NCBI GenBank assembly: GCA_020086605.1 | Contig: JACBWW010000083.1 | Coordinates: forward strand, 1,301,542-1,365,541 | From: Lanius collurio | Lineage: Eukaryota > Chordata > Aves > Passeriformes > Laniidae | Direction: 5' to 3' | DNA length: 64,000 nt | In this document: positions 22,161 through 33,300 of the stretch, piece by piece | How positions within the stretch are numbered: the stretch's first letter is position 1 | Layout of the letters: every line of letters begins with the position of its first letter | Position numbers and translations under genes: made by a program | Notes under the pieces: model-generated | What the model was told of the DNA's origin: nothing | The model's input: the letters and a program-made list of their open reading frames with translations, nothing else | Databases searched by the model: none

Positions 22161-24558
22161 GAGACATTTCCGTTGTAGCTGTCACTCAGCGGAGGGGGAA
22201 GCACATGTACATTTGAACTTCAGAGATCGGGGCTGGAGTAAACAGGTCTGAACTTCGGCAAGGGGAGGAGGGGAGGAATATGAAAGGCCAGACGGAGGCA
22301 GGCAGAAAGATTTGAGCGGCGAGGAAACGTAGATGCCAGCAAGCTCCATCCTGCAGTATGGGGAGCCGAGCCGGAACGGCACTGGCCACCTTCCCCGTGG
22401 ACCAGGGTTTGTTGCTCGTTCCGTAGTGATGGGGAGAAGTTTCCCTCCCAAAAATGAAGACCAGCTGCTCGGGAAATGTGCATCGGGTTCGGGAGCGAGT
22501 GGGGAAACCAAGAGGACCAGTTCAAGTGCTGCAGAATAAATTGTGTCCTGCCGCGGTAATGGGGCCGAGGCAAACCTAGGGGTAGGGGGCAACGGATGTC
22601 GCAGCCCAGCGGGGAGCTGAGGCTGCTCCCTGCACCCTGAGGTGCCCACGCACCGGAGTGATCCCAGGGAAGGCCACCCTCTGGAAGGGGGAAATACTCC
22701 TCATCTCCCCCACCCCCTACCCCTCGCTAAGCCATTAGCTGGAGGAACGGTGCATGCCCGGCAGCCGGCAGTCGAGGAAGCCGGGGCCTAGGCACCCCGG
22801 TCCGGCCGAGAACATTCGCACCCTTCCAGCCGCCTCCTTGAACCACCCCCCCCCCGCCTTCGAGGAGCAGAGAGAGTGGGGGGAAGTGGCGAATATCTCA
22901 ATCAGAGAGGAGGTGACCTGTGACCCGGAGGGTGGCTCTATTGTCCCGCTGTTGCGGGAGACACAGACTTTAGTCAGCCTTTCTGCGTGACTGAGCCCTG
23001 AGGGGCAACCGCAAGCCCAGGGCTCCGGGGAGGCATCCTGGCCTCGGGAATCGCCAGGCCGGCATCAGCTGCCGGGGCAGAGCCGCCCCTTTCCCTGCGT
23101 GCCCGGGCCGCTGCCTTCTCGCCCCGGCTTCTTTCCGCGCTCGCACACGGAATACGCGGCCTCCTCGTGCCCTGGGTCTTTCTCCGGGAGCCAATGGCGA
23201 ACACCGGTGGGACGGAGAGGCCCCGACGAGTGACCCTGGTCGTGCTGAGTTGGGGTTTCACCTGCAGAGAATCTCTGAGGAGCCGATGGGGATAAAACGA
23301 GAGTAAGAACAAGGAGGGGTTGTCTCGGGAGGAGCCCTCGCCCCAATTCTTCAGCCTGTCGGCCCCGTGAGCGGAGCTGCGGGAGCCGCCCCTGCCCGCC
23401 CGGCAGCGCCGACGGGGCCGGGCACGAGGCGGCGCTGCTGAGCGGCCCGGTCCGGCCCCGACGGCCGCCGAGACCCTCCCGGCTCCGGGCACTGCTCCGT
23501 GCCCCTGCCCGCGCACGGACGGGTCCCTCGAACCCGGCCCGTTAGGCGGAGGATATGGTACAGGCAGACATGGGGCTCTGTCCCCGTATCAAACCGGCTC
23601 CCGCCCGTCCCCGGGCCTACCCGTCTCTCCCCGCAGCCTCACAGCAGGTGTAAACCCCGGCAACAAACCCGCTCCCCGGGGGCAAATCGTCCCGCTTGAA
23701 TCGGCACCTCTACAGGCTCTAAACATCGGTCTCTAGCCGCCGAGGGTCGGCCCCGGGAAGCTGCCGAGTTCCAGGGGAGCAGACTCAAGCCCATCCTAGG
23801 GACCCTCCGCAGCCTGCAGCAGATCCTCGAGGCGACTGCGGGGACACCCAAGGGTGTGCCGGGGCTCGAGCGCTCTTCCCGTTACCGGGACCCCCAGGAG
23901 AGAACGTGGGGGTTACGTGGGAGTTCCTCTCGCTTCCAACTCTTCTCCCTCAGCACGGGGCACAGCCGCGGCCCGAAGCTGGAGGGCTGGCAAGGGACTC
24001 ACCGCTCCCCGTGGCCCCGGGCTGGGACCTGCGACCGGCCGGACTCCCCGAAGCGGAGCCATTTAGTGCCCAGGCGGAGCAGAGACTTGAGGGGAGGCTG
24101 CAGGTGGGCCCGAGTCCGGGGTTCGGGCCATAGGTTCAAGTGTCGGCTCCGGCGTACGGACGGGCACACCGATAGCCGGCACAGAGGGTGTTTCCCGCAG
24201 CCAGCATTCCGTGAAGACGGGGACACGATTTCGCCAGCCCCGATGATGTGTTGGAACAAGGCGTTGAACGATTTAAAGTATTTTAAACAATTAAAAGGAC
24301 GATTTTGCACTGCTCGTCTTTCTCCATCCTCTCTCCGGCCGCATCGCCCAGCGATTACTCCCCTCAATGACCGGGGGTTTTCCCCAAGGTGTCGGGTAGA
24401 GAACCAAGCTCCCCTTCGCTCTCTGGCCCGGGACACATCCCCGACGGTCCCCCTGGGTGATCTGCCCATCCTTTTTTCTCTTGTGTTCTTTTCCTCCCCG
24501 GGACAGGGGGTGCCGCCGCACAGCTGCGGGGTCTTACCCGCTCCCTCTCCTTTCGCCT

Positions 24559-24574
24559 CCCCCCCCCCCCCCCC
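24559..24574. repeat. Poly-C run
   Basis: A 16-base C homopolymer inside the CpG domain. Its exact length in the assembly may be unreliable. Confidence 0.9.
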
Positions 24575-25304
24575 TTCTTTCGCCAACGAGGGCAGCGCTT
24601 CGGTGTCGCCTCCAGCCCGCAACCCAGACGGGCTTCAGCCGTCATGGGCACCGTGAGTCGGCGGGGGCTGGGCGGCCGCGGAGCCCGGGGGAAACTGGGC
24701 TCAGCCTTCTCACGCTTCCCTGGGTTAAATAGTCCTGCAAATAGGAGACGCTTTCACCGGAAAAGCCGCTCGAAGCTCTGGGGCCAAGGCGGGTGAATCA
24801 CAGCGGTGTGGAGTGGGGCGAGGGCTTCTGCCCGAACGTCCCCCTCTGCCTGGGTTCGGGTTGGCATCGCGGTGTTTCATCCCCTGCCTGTGTCCGCGGG
24901 GCTTCGGGGAGAGCCAGCTCCATTCCTGCTGCCGACATCCCCACACAGACGTCCCCTCGCGGGTCTGACCCCATCTCTTCTGTATTTTTGCTATGGAATA
25001 CCCCCAGGCCCCTCTCAGAGGGACATGGGCGTGCAGGGAGTGCACCCCGGGCCCTGGGGGCAGTGACGGACCCCCGCGGTACGATCAACCCGCCTGTAAA
25101 CCATGTGTTTGGCAAGGGGTGAAGGAGTAGATGCCTTTTAAAGGACTTTTATTCCCCTACCCGAAGAATCAGTTCCGTAACGAGAACCGTGGGCAGAGGC
25201 GGGGGAGACGGCGGTGGAAAAGGTGCGTCAAGTGATCAAGGCCGGAGCGGGCAGTGTCAGGGGGAGAGAGGGCTTGAGGAAATCTGGGCTTCGATGAGGT
25301 CGGC

Positions 25305-25348
25305 ATCAAAATTAAAATAAAATAAAATTAAAAAAAAAAAAAAAAAGA
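25305..25348. repeat. A-rich simple repeat
   Basis: AAAAT-type units run into an A homopolymer and then AAAGAAAG at the edge of the CpG domain. Confidence 0.85.
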
Positions 25349-25559
25349 AAAAAGAAAGTGTTAGAGATCAAGAGAGAGCAGACAAGATAAATCCAAAAAG
25401 CAACCAAGCAAACAGAAAGCCCCACCACAGCCCTTCAGCTGCGGCTCCCAGGTTAAGGCAGCTCTGTGCCCTCGTTGCGTTTTAATTCTCTCGGCGGGGC
25501 TGCGAGCCCGCGGGGCTGGCCGGTGAGCGCTGCGGGCAGGCTGCGGGCAGGGCTGCCCT

Positions 25560-26220
25560 CGAGACTCCACATCCTCTCAAGTTTTCAAAGCCAGGAAACA
25601 GCCATTTCCCGCTACCTTCGCCCGTTCCCCGAGAGCTTTCAAGGCGTCCACGTTTATTTTAAAAACTCTTCTGAGAGCCGTAGAAAATTGAGTTTGCTTG
25701 TAGCTACAAAGGAGAAAGTTAAGCATTTGTCTCTGCTGTTGTATAGGCAGCCAGTTGTTTTAATTAAAGGGTGGGGATCCGCGATATATACACCAGATAA
25801 AAGCAAATGCACAGAATAAACTAATTAAAACATTGTGTTTGGAACACATTTTATTTCTTTTTTTGATCTTAGTTGTGTTTTAAAGAAATGTCAGCGTACT
25901 ATAAAGCAACCTTATTTCCCTTATAGTGTGCGGCGCTTTTCAAAGGCTAGTGTGATATATTTTAGAAAAGAAATCCCGCTGTGAAAGCTTGCGTGTCTTC
26001 TCTTTACCAAACTAAGCTCGTGTCAATCATGGCAAGGCATAACCAATCACCAAGTCCCTTTTCGGAAAGCAGCTCATCCCGCTGTGCTTTTATATATCAC
26101 ACCGCAGCATGTTTAGATGCATTTTTACTATCACTTCTGGAACGGTGACTGATGAGAGCACAGTTACAGTACCGACTTCCCCAAACGCCGGAGTTATTAA
26201 CAATTTGCCTGGCTATTGTG
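25560..26220. promoter_or_regulatory. AT-rich block next to the CpG domain, candidate regulatory element
   Basis: This stretch has no repeats, is rich in homeodomain (TTAATTAAA at about 25760; CTAATTAAA at about 25820), GATA-like and CCAAT (ACCAATCA near 26042) motifs, and keeps isolated CG dinucleotides. Its composition suggests constrained non-coding DNA. This is a judgement from texture, not from alignment. Confidence 0.2.
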
Positions 26221-27421
26221 CGCGTGTCTTTCTCTCCCTCCTCCCCTTTTCCTGTCTCACGTTGCCTCTATTTGTCATGGACACGAAGATGCAGGGAATA
26301 TTGGGGCTGGGGATGGTGGGGGGGGGTTTCTTCCGAGATGCCCATCACCTTCCTGGGAAGGGGTGACAGGATGTTTCCTGACTGCCCAGACACGGGGAGG
26401 GAGAAGCCCCGCGGCTCGGGGCTCTCCCGATAGCACTGCGAAAAAAAATAAATACACCCCACCTCGTAAGGCGCTCTCCCATTCCACTCCCGGCTGAGGA
26501 GAGCCCCGGTGCAAAGTCCCTTGGGCCCCCGCAGCCGAATCTCCCCGTCCCGCCGGTCCTAAGCCCCCGCGGGGTTTGCGCGGCCCGCCGGGGTCCGGCT
26601 CAGGGCGGGGAAACGGTAGAGCACGGCGAGGTGTGCGGGGACATGATACCGGGCGCGACAATACCGCCAGTATTTCCTTTCCCCTTTAATGCGGAGCCCC
26701 GAAATCGTTGCAGGGGGGCCGCGTTTACCTCTCGATCCCGACAGCAAGTGAGAAAAAAAATAGACATTTCTTCTTTTTGCTAAATTTCTAGACCCTAATT
26801 GAAGACAAGTGGCAAATGGTTTTTATTAAAACCCGCCTCCAATTCCGGGCGTTTCCAGACAAAATGTGGAAACCTCTGGCATCGCACACGTACAGACACA
26901 TCCAATATTTGTCTGTTCAGTAATATATCAATATCATCTGGTTCTGTATCTCTTCCCAGGCGCAAATTTCAGGGACTCGGTTTTGCACAGATCTTCCCGG
27001 CGGGTCCTTTGATATGACTATGTCAGAGACCACAGAAAAGGGAGTCGGGAGAGATGGGCGCCCCCGACACCCGTCCGCCTTCCCAGGCGACCTAAGCATA
27101 AAGACTGCCGATGCTCAATCTATTTACAGAGATTCCCCACCTTGCTCCATCATTTTGTCTCACAAGATTTCGCACCACTCGTTTGCGGGAAAAGACTGCA
27201 CCTTTCCCCAGAATTCGGAGTTTCCCCACGGTCCTTGAGCGGATTTGGCTGTACCGGGAGACACGAAATTATTTTGTCGTTTGCCTTAAAAACGGGGCAG
27301 ACGAGGGCATTAATTTCTATTTTATTTCTCGTTTAACTCAGAGGCAGCAACGGCTGCTGCATCGCGTCCACCCTGAAACGAGAATTGCAGGTGCAAATGG
27401 ACCCGTGGCTTAGTGGTGCAG

Positions 27422-27477
27422 GGAAATAAATAAGTAAATAAATAAATAAATAAATAAACAAACAAATAAATAAACAA
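27422..27477. repeat. (AAAT)n microsatellite
   Basis: AAATAAAT units with AAAC variants. Confidence 0.95.
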
Positions 27478-28918
27478 TATTCTTTCAATACCTGGCACTT
27501 AGGATGCCGGGTCCCACCTCATGCCCTCCCCATTTGCCCTGCAGGAAGAAGTTCTCAGACATCTGCTCTGTTGCTCCGCATCCGTAGAAAGCCCCTGCGC
27601 CTATCCCGCTCCCCTGCAGGACTGGAGAACCCCACAACCCCAGAGCCACACCATCCCAGGACCCCCGGAACGGCGCTTGGTGGAAGCTGAGGGCGAGCAG
27701 GGAATGCTGTGGCAATGCCACAGCTCCTCCTCACGCCGCAAAGGGGTGTGTGGCTTCCAGCCTCACCCGTCGTGTCGTGTTCCCCCTCCATACGAGCGGT
27801 AATTAGCCTTTTTCTTTGAATTTCCTCCGCATCAGGCAGAGGAAAGGTCTTCCTTTTGTTCTGCATTTCCCCCCTTCCCCCAAAAACTTGTCTCTTTGAC
27901 CCTCCTCCAAATCGATGCTTTACGCAGGTCTCAGCCCTTCTGGCCGCCTGTCGGGTCATGCAATGGGACCATGCAGAGCCCCACACACGTGCCAGAGCTG
28001 CTGTTGCATTTCTGGGAGACTCATACTGTTCCTCCCTCTCTAAATCTACCCCAAAGAGGACTTTCTGCCCCTTCATGCAACTTCCAGAGGGCAGAATTGG
28101 AGCCAGTGCTTTCTGGGGGCTTAGTAGGAACCATGCTGAGAGGAAGAGGCTGTAGGGGCAGAGACTTCCCAGCCGGAAGCCATTTTTCGGGGGCAGGAGG
28201 CCACCTGGGTAGGCACGTGTCCCAGGGCATTCTCACCCATTTAGGACACCAAAGGTCCTGAAACTGAAGAGCAGTGCACTGATGTGGCACTTGGCAGGCT
28301 GGGGCTGAGGGGCAGCTCCCCATACTGAGGACCAGCCCGCACTTGTGTGCCAGCATAAGTCACAGCACAGACGCTGTTGTCGCATGCCTTGAAACAGAAA
28401 TATTACCATTACTGCCACTCCCAGGGACTCTGCACAGACACAATAAGGACATGGGTGCTTTGCCTGCCCAGGGGAGCAGCCCTCCTATAGCTTTGTTGGC
28501 AGAAGAAGGCACCCTGTGGCAAAAGCACCTGATGGAATTGCAGTAAAAGATACAGATGCAGGTTCCAGGAAAGCTTTAGCATCACCTGCACAACCCTGCC
28601 AAAGAAGTTGTTATCAGGTCTCCAGCACTGAAAAGATTCTCTTTAAAACGGTTTTCAAATATTGCTGTTTCAAAATGCTTAATCCCTTCCATAGCTTTGC
28701 ATTTCCTGAACCATCACAGGGCAGAGATACATTTACTTGGCTTTACAAGACTTTTCTTCTCTAAAAAATTAGTTTAACAAATGTTTAAAAAAAGAAAAAT
28801 TAAAAAAGCAACAACCAAAAAAAAACCCCAAACCCAAAGGTAAAAAAAAAAATACAAGATATCCTCCAGCCCAAAGATCCAGACAGTACACACAACACTG
28901 TGTACACAATGCAGGGGA

Positions 28919-28931
28919 GGGGGGGGGGGGG
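28919..28931. repeat. Poly-G run
   Basis: A run of thirteen G, preceded by GGGGA. Confidence 0.9.
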
Positions 28932-31719
28932 AATCCAGCTCCACAGTCAGAACTAGAGAACCTTAGAAATGACCAGTTTTATCAGTTTCCTCCCAAGTTG
29001 CCAGGAGAGCACCACTGCTATGACCACCTTCCAGCAGCATGCAAGGTGAGAGGTGGCCAAGTGGGAGGCAGAATGCACTGGGGTGGGTGTCCCCTGTGTG
29101 TCCCCCAAGCCTGAGAGGCTTTGCAAATTGCAGGATGCTCACCCTAGACAGGGACACAGCACGTGACATTTGTACTGTTGCAGCACAGGATTTTGCTTCC
29201 CAACAGTAGCAGAAGCATTGATTCCTCTAAAAGGTAGTATTTGGGCCTTAAGGTCTTTAGCTCATTTTTCCACATGAAAAGTTTTCCACCTTTCCCCTAG
29301 TGCCAGGTTTGGGAAGAGAAGCAGCTCACAGCACAGCAGCTTTCTCTGCCAAGCGCTGCTGCCAGGAACGCACAGACCCCATCTTGAAGCAGCATCAGCC
29401 ACTGCACGAGTTACCTCTAGGTTTGCACAAATCCCAAAGCTCCCCATACAGTGTAGGCAGCTGCTCCAGCAGGGAAACGTTCACCAGGTGGGACACAGAA
29501 AAGCCCAAAAAGCAAAGCAAAGCTTAAAATCTTTTGAAGAAATATCTGTGACAAATACTTCAGAGGAAGCCTAAAGATGCAAGTCCAGCAAAACCAGTGG
29601 ACTATAAGTGCAGCTGTCCCTTTGCTGTTCCAACCAGCAGCATTCAGAAAATACTGCATTTTTCTACTATACACAACCATCCCCTGCAAAACTCATCCCA
29701 TAAGTTTCAAGCCAAGGTTTAACTTATTCAAACCAGTGATGCCCCTCCCCTGCTGGCAGCTAAGGCAGCGCCGAGGTGCTCTGAGGGTGTGAAGTGCTAA
29801 CAACGTAGGAGCAGGTGGGCCTGTTTCGGCTGCTCTCACCCAATCTGGGTAAACAAAAGTAAATCCCCCAACCCCACACTGCGATCGAGCTGGGATGATT
29901 TGTGCCCGTTGACCTTAACGAGGATTCAACTGGAGGAAAGCAGGCTAAACATCGGATTGGTATCCAGAGAGATGGAAACAGGATTTCTAGTTCTACAATG
30001 GAAATTATATCCATTTTCATATCCATTTTGAACTTGCAATGTCTTACTCTTAGACTGCCTTCTTCAGATTTTGTTGCTAGAAATCATTTTACTCTCACTT
30101 TTAGTGTGAAGATAGGAAACTGAAAGCTTCCAAATCCATCTGCCTGTAACAGTGTGTCAAGGAACAGCACATGAATGGCTATGTTGGCTTTCTTCTTCAT
30201 GAGGTGAAAATTAAATTGGGGTCCTCAAATCCTCACCAGGAAGATAATAATGTTTAAATAAAGTGCATGGCCTGAGCTTTCCAGCAGTTCCCAACTTTTG
30301 CTGATATTGATGGCAATTAGATGAACCCTCTGGAAACAGGGTTCTGGGGCCCAGAGGATGAAGCTATGTTTGCTTTCAGCCTCGCTAAATCCAAGGCAAG
30401 AAAGATTTTTTTTGGAGGTGCAGATGTTGGCATTATTTAGCTGATTATTTTACAAATGCTGTTGTATAGCTCTGATATGTTTCTTCATAAATTCAGCATA
30501 ATTTTGTATCTTTTTATTGAACTCCAGAGAGAAGACAGAATGATTATTTGGGTTGGAAACTTTTCAAGGTATGGAAGCAAATGATACCCAGATCAACTGT
30601 GGTATCACTATAATAATATATATAATTATAATAATTTCCACCTTGAGAATTAGGAGATGCATAAAACAGCAGCATAAAATTGATGTTTAGAATAGAAACT
30701 TGGCACCAAGTTCTTTCTGCAGCTGCTGCAAAACTGCACACAAATCTCTCCACAGGACTAATGCTATTGTTTTTAACGGATTACATTTTATTAGATTTTT
30801 GAAGAGCATTCACATCATAAAATGCATGCAGAAAGTACTGTGTATGTAAAACACAGCCATATTAATTATGAAAGCTACTAAATGAATCATACATTACTGC
30901 AAATATATTATGCATTGCTAACATCTTTTTACCGTGGCATGTTTGCAGGATAGAAATAGAAACTAGAAATGAATGTTGGCAAAAAAAAAAAAAAGAGAGA
31001 AAAATAACATCAGTTGAGGAGGCAAGAAGAAAGAGGAAAAACACAGAGAGAAGATGTGATACCAGCATGACCTTATTTTTATATGAAGTCAAACTAATGG
31101 CCCTTGTGATATTTGAGTACCTGGGCACTGCAAACCTGTGAGTTGGGGAACTCACAGGGTGATTTCTCTGACAAAGATATGTGTGATTTTGATAACAGAA
31201 TAATATGACCTTTCTCACACAGCATTGCTAGAGCTTGCGGATTTCTCTCTGTCTTTCACAAAATGATGCGCCTGGTTACAGATTTTAGCAAAGAGTTGGT
31301 GATGTATTGAAAAATGAGGAGTGAACTGGCTTTTTGAGATGATGACTTATTTCCTGCCGAATTTACTCTAAGAAACCACTTCAGTTCCGTGCAAAAGATT
31401 TCATGTTGCTTTGATTTATTACCCAGGATATAAATGGGGAGCTGTCTGGTTAAAGAGGAATTCAGAGCAAAATTAAATTTTTCTCCTATAGGAATAACAC
31501 AACTATTCCATGCAGCCAAAACGCATTATCTTGTCTGTAAAACTCTCACTGTACGTTCAGTATATTAGATGGGGAGGAGATGCACACCATGAGTCTGCCG
31601 AGATAGTATACACTCAGCTCAACTTGCAGCCAAATCACGATGTGATGTGAGGCTGTTGGTACATCTTAAAAACTGCAGAGCAGGCTCCTCAAATATGGGG
31701 AAATACAAACCCTGTGGCA

Positions 31720-32040
31720 GCCCTGAGCTCGGTCTCTCTGCGCTCGCTGGGGTTCGTGCCGACGCGGAGCCCGGCAGGCAGCGAAGGCAGCTGCCCGCAG
31801 TGCTAACGCTGGCCGGCCGGGTTTTGCTTTTGGCAGCTTTCTCTCCCAAGTAAAAGGTAATTTACGAGTTGATTATGCCGTTGTTTGCATTCCTCCTGAG
31901 CCTGCCGGGATGTTTCTGTCTGCTGGAGCGGGGCAGGGGCTGCAGGAATCGCGTCTGTACTCCGCTGCCGGCCTTCCTCCTCCCGCGGCTCCCGAGGGCC
32001 CTTCTCTCGTCCGCCTTACACTGCTCTTGGCACCCAGCTG
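31720..32040. promoter_or_regulatory. Small CpG islet
   Basis: A compact GC-rich block with clustered CG in otherwise AT-rich desert. It contains a plus-strand AAG/GTAATT splice-donor match at about 31857. An ATG at 31875 opens a 144-codon frame with a hydrophobic start (MPLFAFLLSLPGC), but that frame runs into the CR1 copy and resembles nothing I know, so I do not call it a gene. Confidence 0.35.
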
Positions 32041-32229
32041 GTCTCGTCTTCAAGGCTACAGTGCAAACTGCGAGAAAAACAGAACATTCAGTCAGTACGG
32101 AGTTAAAGCCGTACCAGGCTCTGCCCAGGCAGCCAGGATCTAATCTCACAATGCAATCCCCAAAACAACTTTCACTCAATTTTAAGACTTTTACAGGCTC
32201 AATCTGGCATGTACATGTTTTACTGGAAG

Positions 32230-32762
32230 GGCTGCTCCACCCTCTGCTCTGCACTCGCTGTGGTACCACGGCACTGCAGGAACAGAAAGAGGCTGGGCTT
32301 GACTGCTGAAGCAGGTCCAGAGGAGGGCAGTGGCGCTGGTGAAAGGTCTGGAGCTCAAGTCTGGTGAGAAGCAGCTGAGGGAGCTGGGGGTGTTCAACCT
32401 GGACAAAAAGAGGCTCAGCAGGGACTTATTCTCTAGAACTACCTGACAGGAGGTTGTAGCCAGATGGGGGTCAATCTCTTCTGCCAGGTATCAAGTGACA
32501 GGATGAGAGGAAATGCCTCAAGTTGTGCCTGAAGAGTTTTAGACTAGGTATTAGGAAAAATTTCTTCACTGCAAGAGTTCTCAATCCCTATCATAGGCTG
32601 CCCATAGCAGTGGTGGAGTCACCATTCCTGGAGGTATTTGAAAGGCCTAGATGTGGCACATGGAGACATGGTTTAGTGGTGGACTTGGCAGTGCTGGGTT
32701 AACTGCTGAATTTCATTATTTTAGGGAGATTTTTCAACCTAAATAATTCTATGGTTCTGTTG
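32230..32762 (+). mobile_element. CR1 LINE 3' end, plus orientation
   Basis: The hallmark CR1 3' region is visible: AGGTCCAGAGGAGGGC near 32313, GAGCTGGGGGTGTTCAACCT, ACTACCTGACAGGAGGTTGTAGCC, a GAGAGGAAATG-CCTCAAGTTG block, GGTATTAGGAAAAATTTCTTCAC, AGTGGTGGAGTCACCATTCCT and ATGGTTTAGTGGTGGACTTGG. It ends in the ATTCTATGGTTCTG terminal repeat. It is truncated at the 5' side with no coding capacity, and is moderately diverged. Confidence 0.95.
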
Positions 32763-33180
32763 AACCTGAAGTCTTTCACTTTTGTCATATGTTGAAAGGA
32801 CATTTCCATTAAACAACTAGTGTTAACAAACCCCATGAAGAAGTCTGCTGATTTTTACTAGAGAAAAATTTTTGGAAAAAGGAAACTTGAAAAAGGGAGT
32901 TTGAGATGAACTAAACCCAAGGAAAAGGAACGCCAAGAGCAGACACAAGGGCAGGCACTTGCTGCTGGCAATCTTTCTGATAATTGCTCTGTTCAATAGC
33001 CTGTTCACATATCCCAGTGAGCAGGACTGTTCTGGCACCTCAGATTCACAAATAGTTTAGAGAAATACTCAGGGTTTGATGTCTGTTCTAACTGCCCCCA
33101 AGTCTGAATACCAAAAAAGCTGCACGTTCATTTTGGGGTTAGACTTTACACAGCATCTCTGAGATGAAATAAGGGAAAAC

Positions 33181-33300
33181 TGTTGGCTGGAAGGGACCTC
33201 TGGAGTTCAGCCCCCAACAAAGATAGGGCTAATGTCAAGGTCAAATCATAACAAGCTTTTTACAGTTCAAAATCTGGAATAGCCGTGAAGGAATTGCATT
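33181..33300 (-). mobile_element. CR1 LINE fragment, minus orientation
   Basis: TTGGCTGGAAGGGACCTCTGG followed by a diverged match to the usual reverse-strand CR1 text (AGGGCTAA-GTCAA-TCA). It is old and short. Confidence 0.7.

Larger units (their letters stand above)
19840..25110. promoter_or_regulatory. Large interrupted CpG-rich domain upstream of ZIC3
   Basis: CG-dense blocks occur at about 19.84-20.80, 21.56-22.02 and 22.34-25.11 kb, separated by AT-rich pieces (20.8-21.5 kb with a TA repeat; 22.02-22.2 kb). Unmethylated CpG domains of this size are usual around Polycomb-regulated developmental genes. I looked for zinc-finger signatures (HTGEKP linkers, C-x4-C/H-x3-H) on both strands and saw none. 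The open frames here have no recognisable product. Confidence 0.6.
26230..31719. other. Non-coding flank upstream of ZIC3
   Basis: GC content falls steadily away from the CpG domain. Apart from the simple repeats listed separately I see no gene or transposon in it. Confidence 0.55.

Noticed and set aside
24110..24145. GGTTCAAGTGTC as a tRNA B-box
   Set aside because: There is no A-box or cloverleaf at the right distance.
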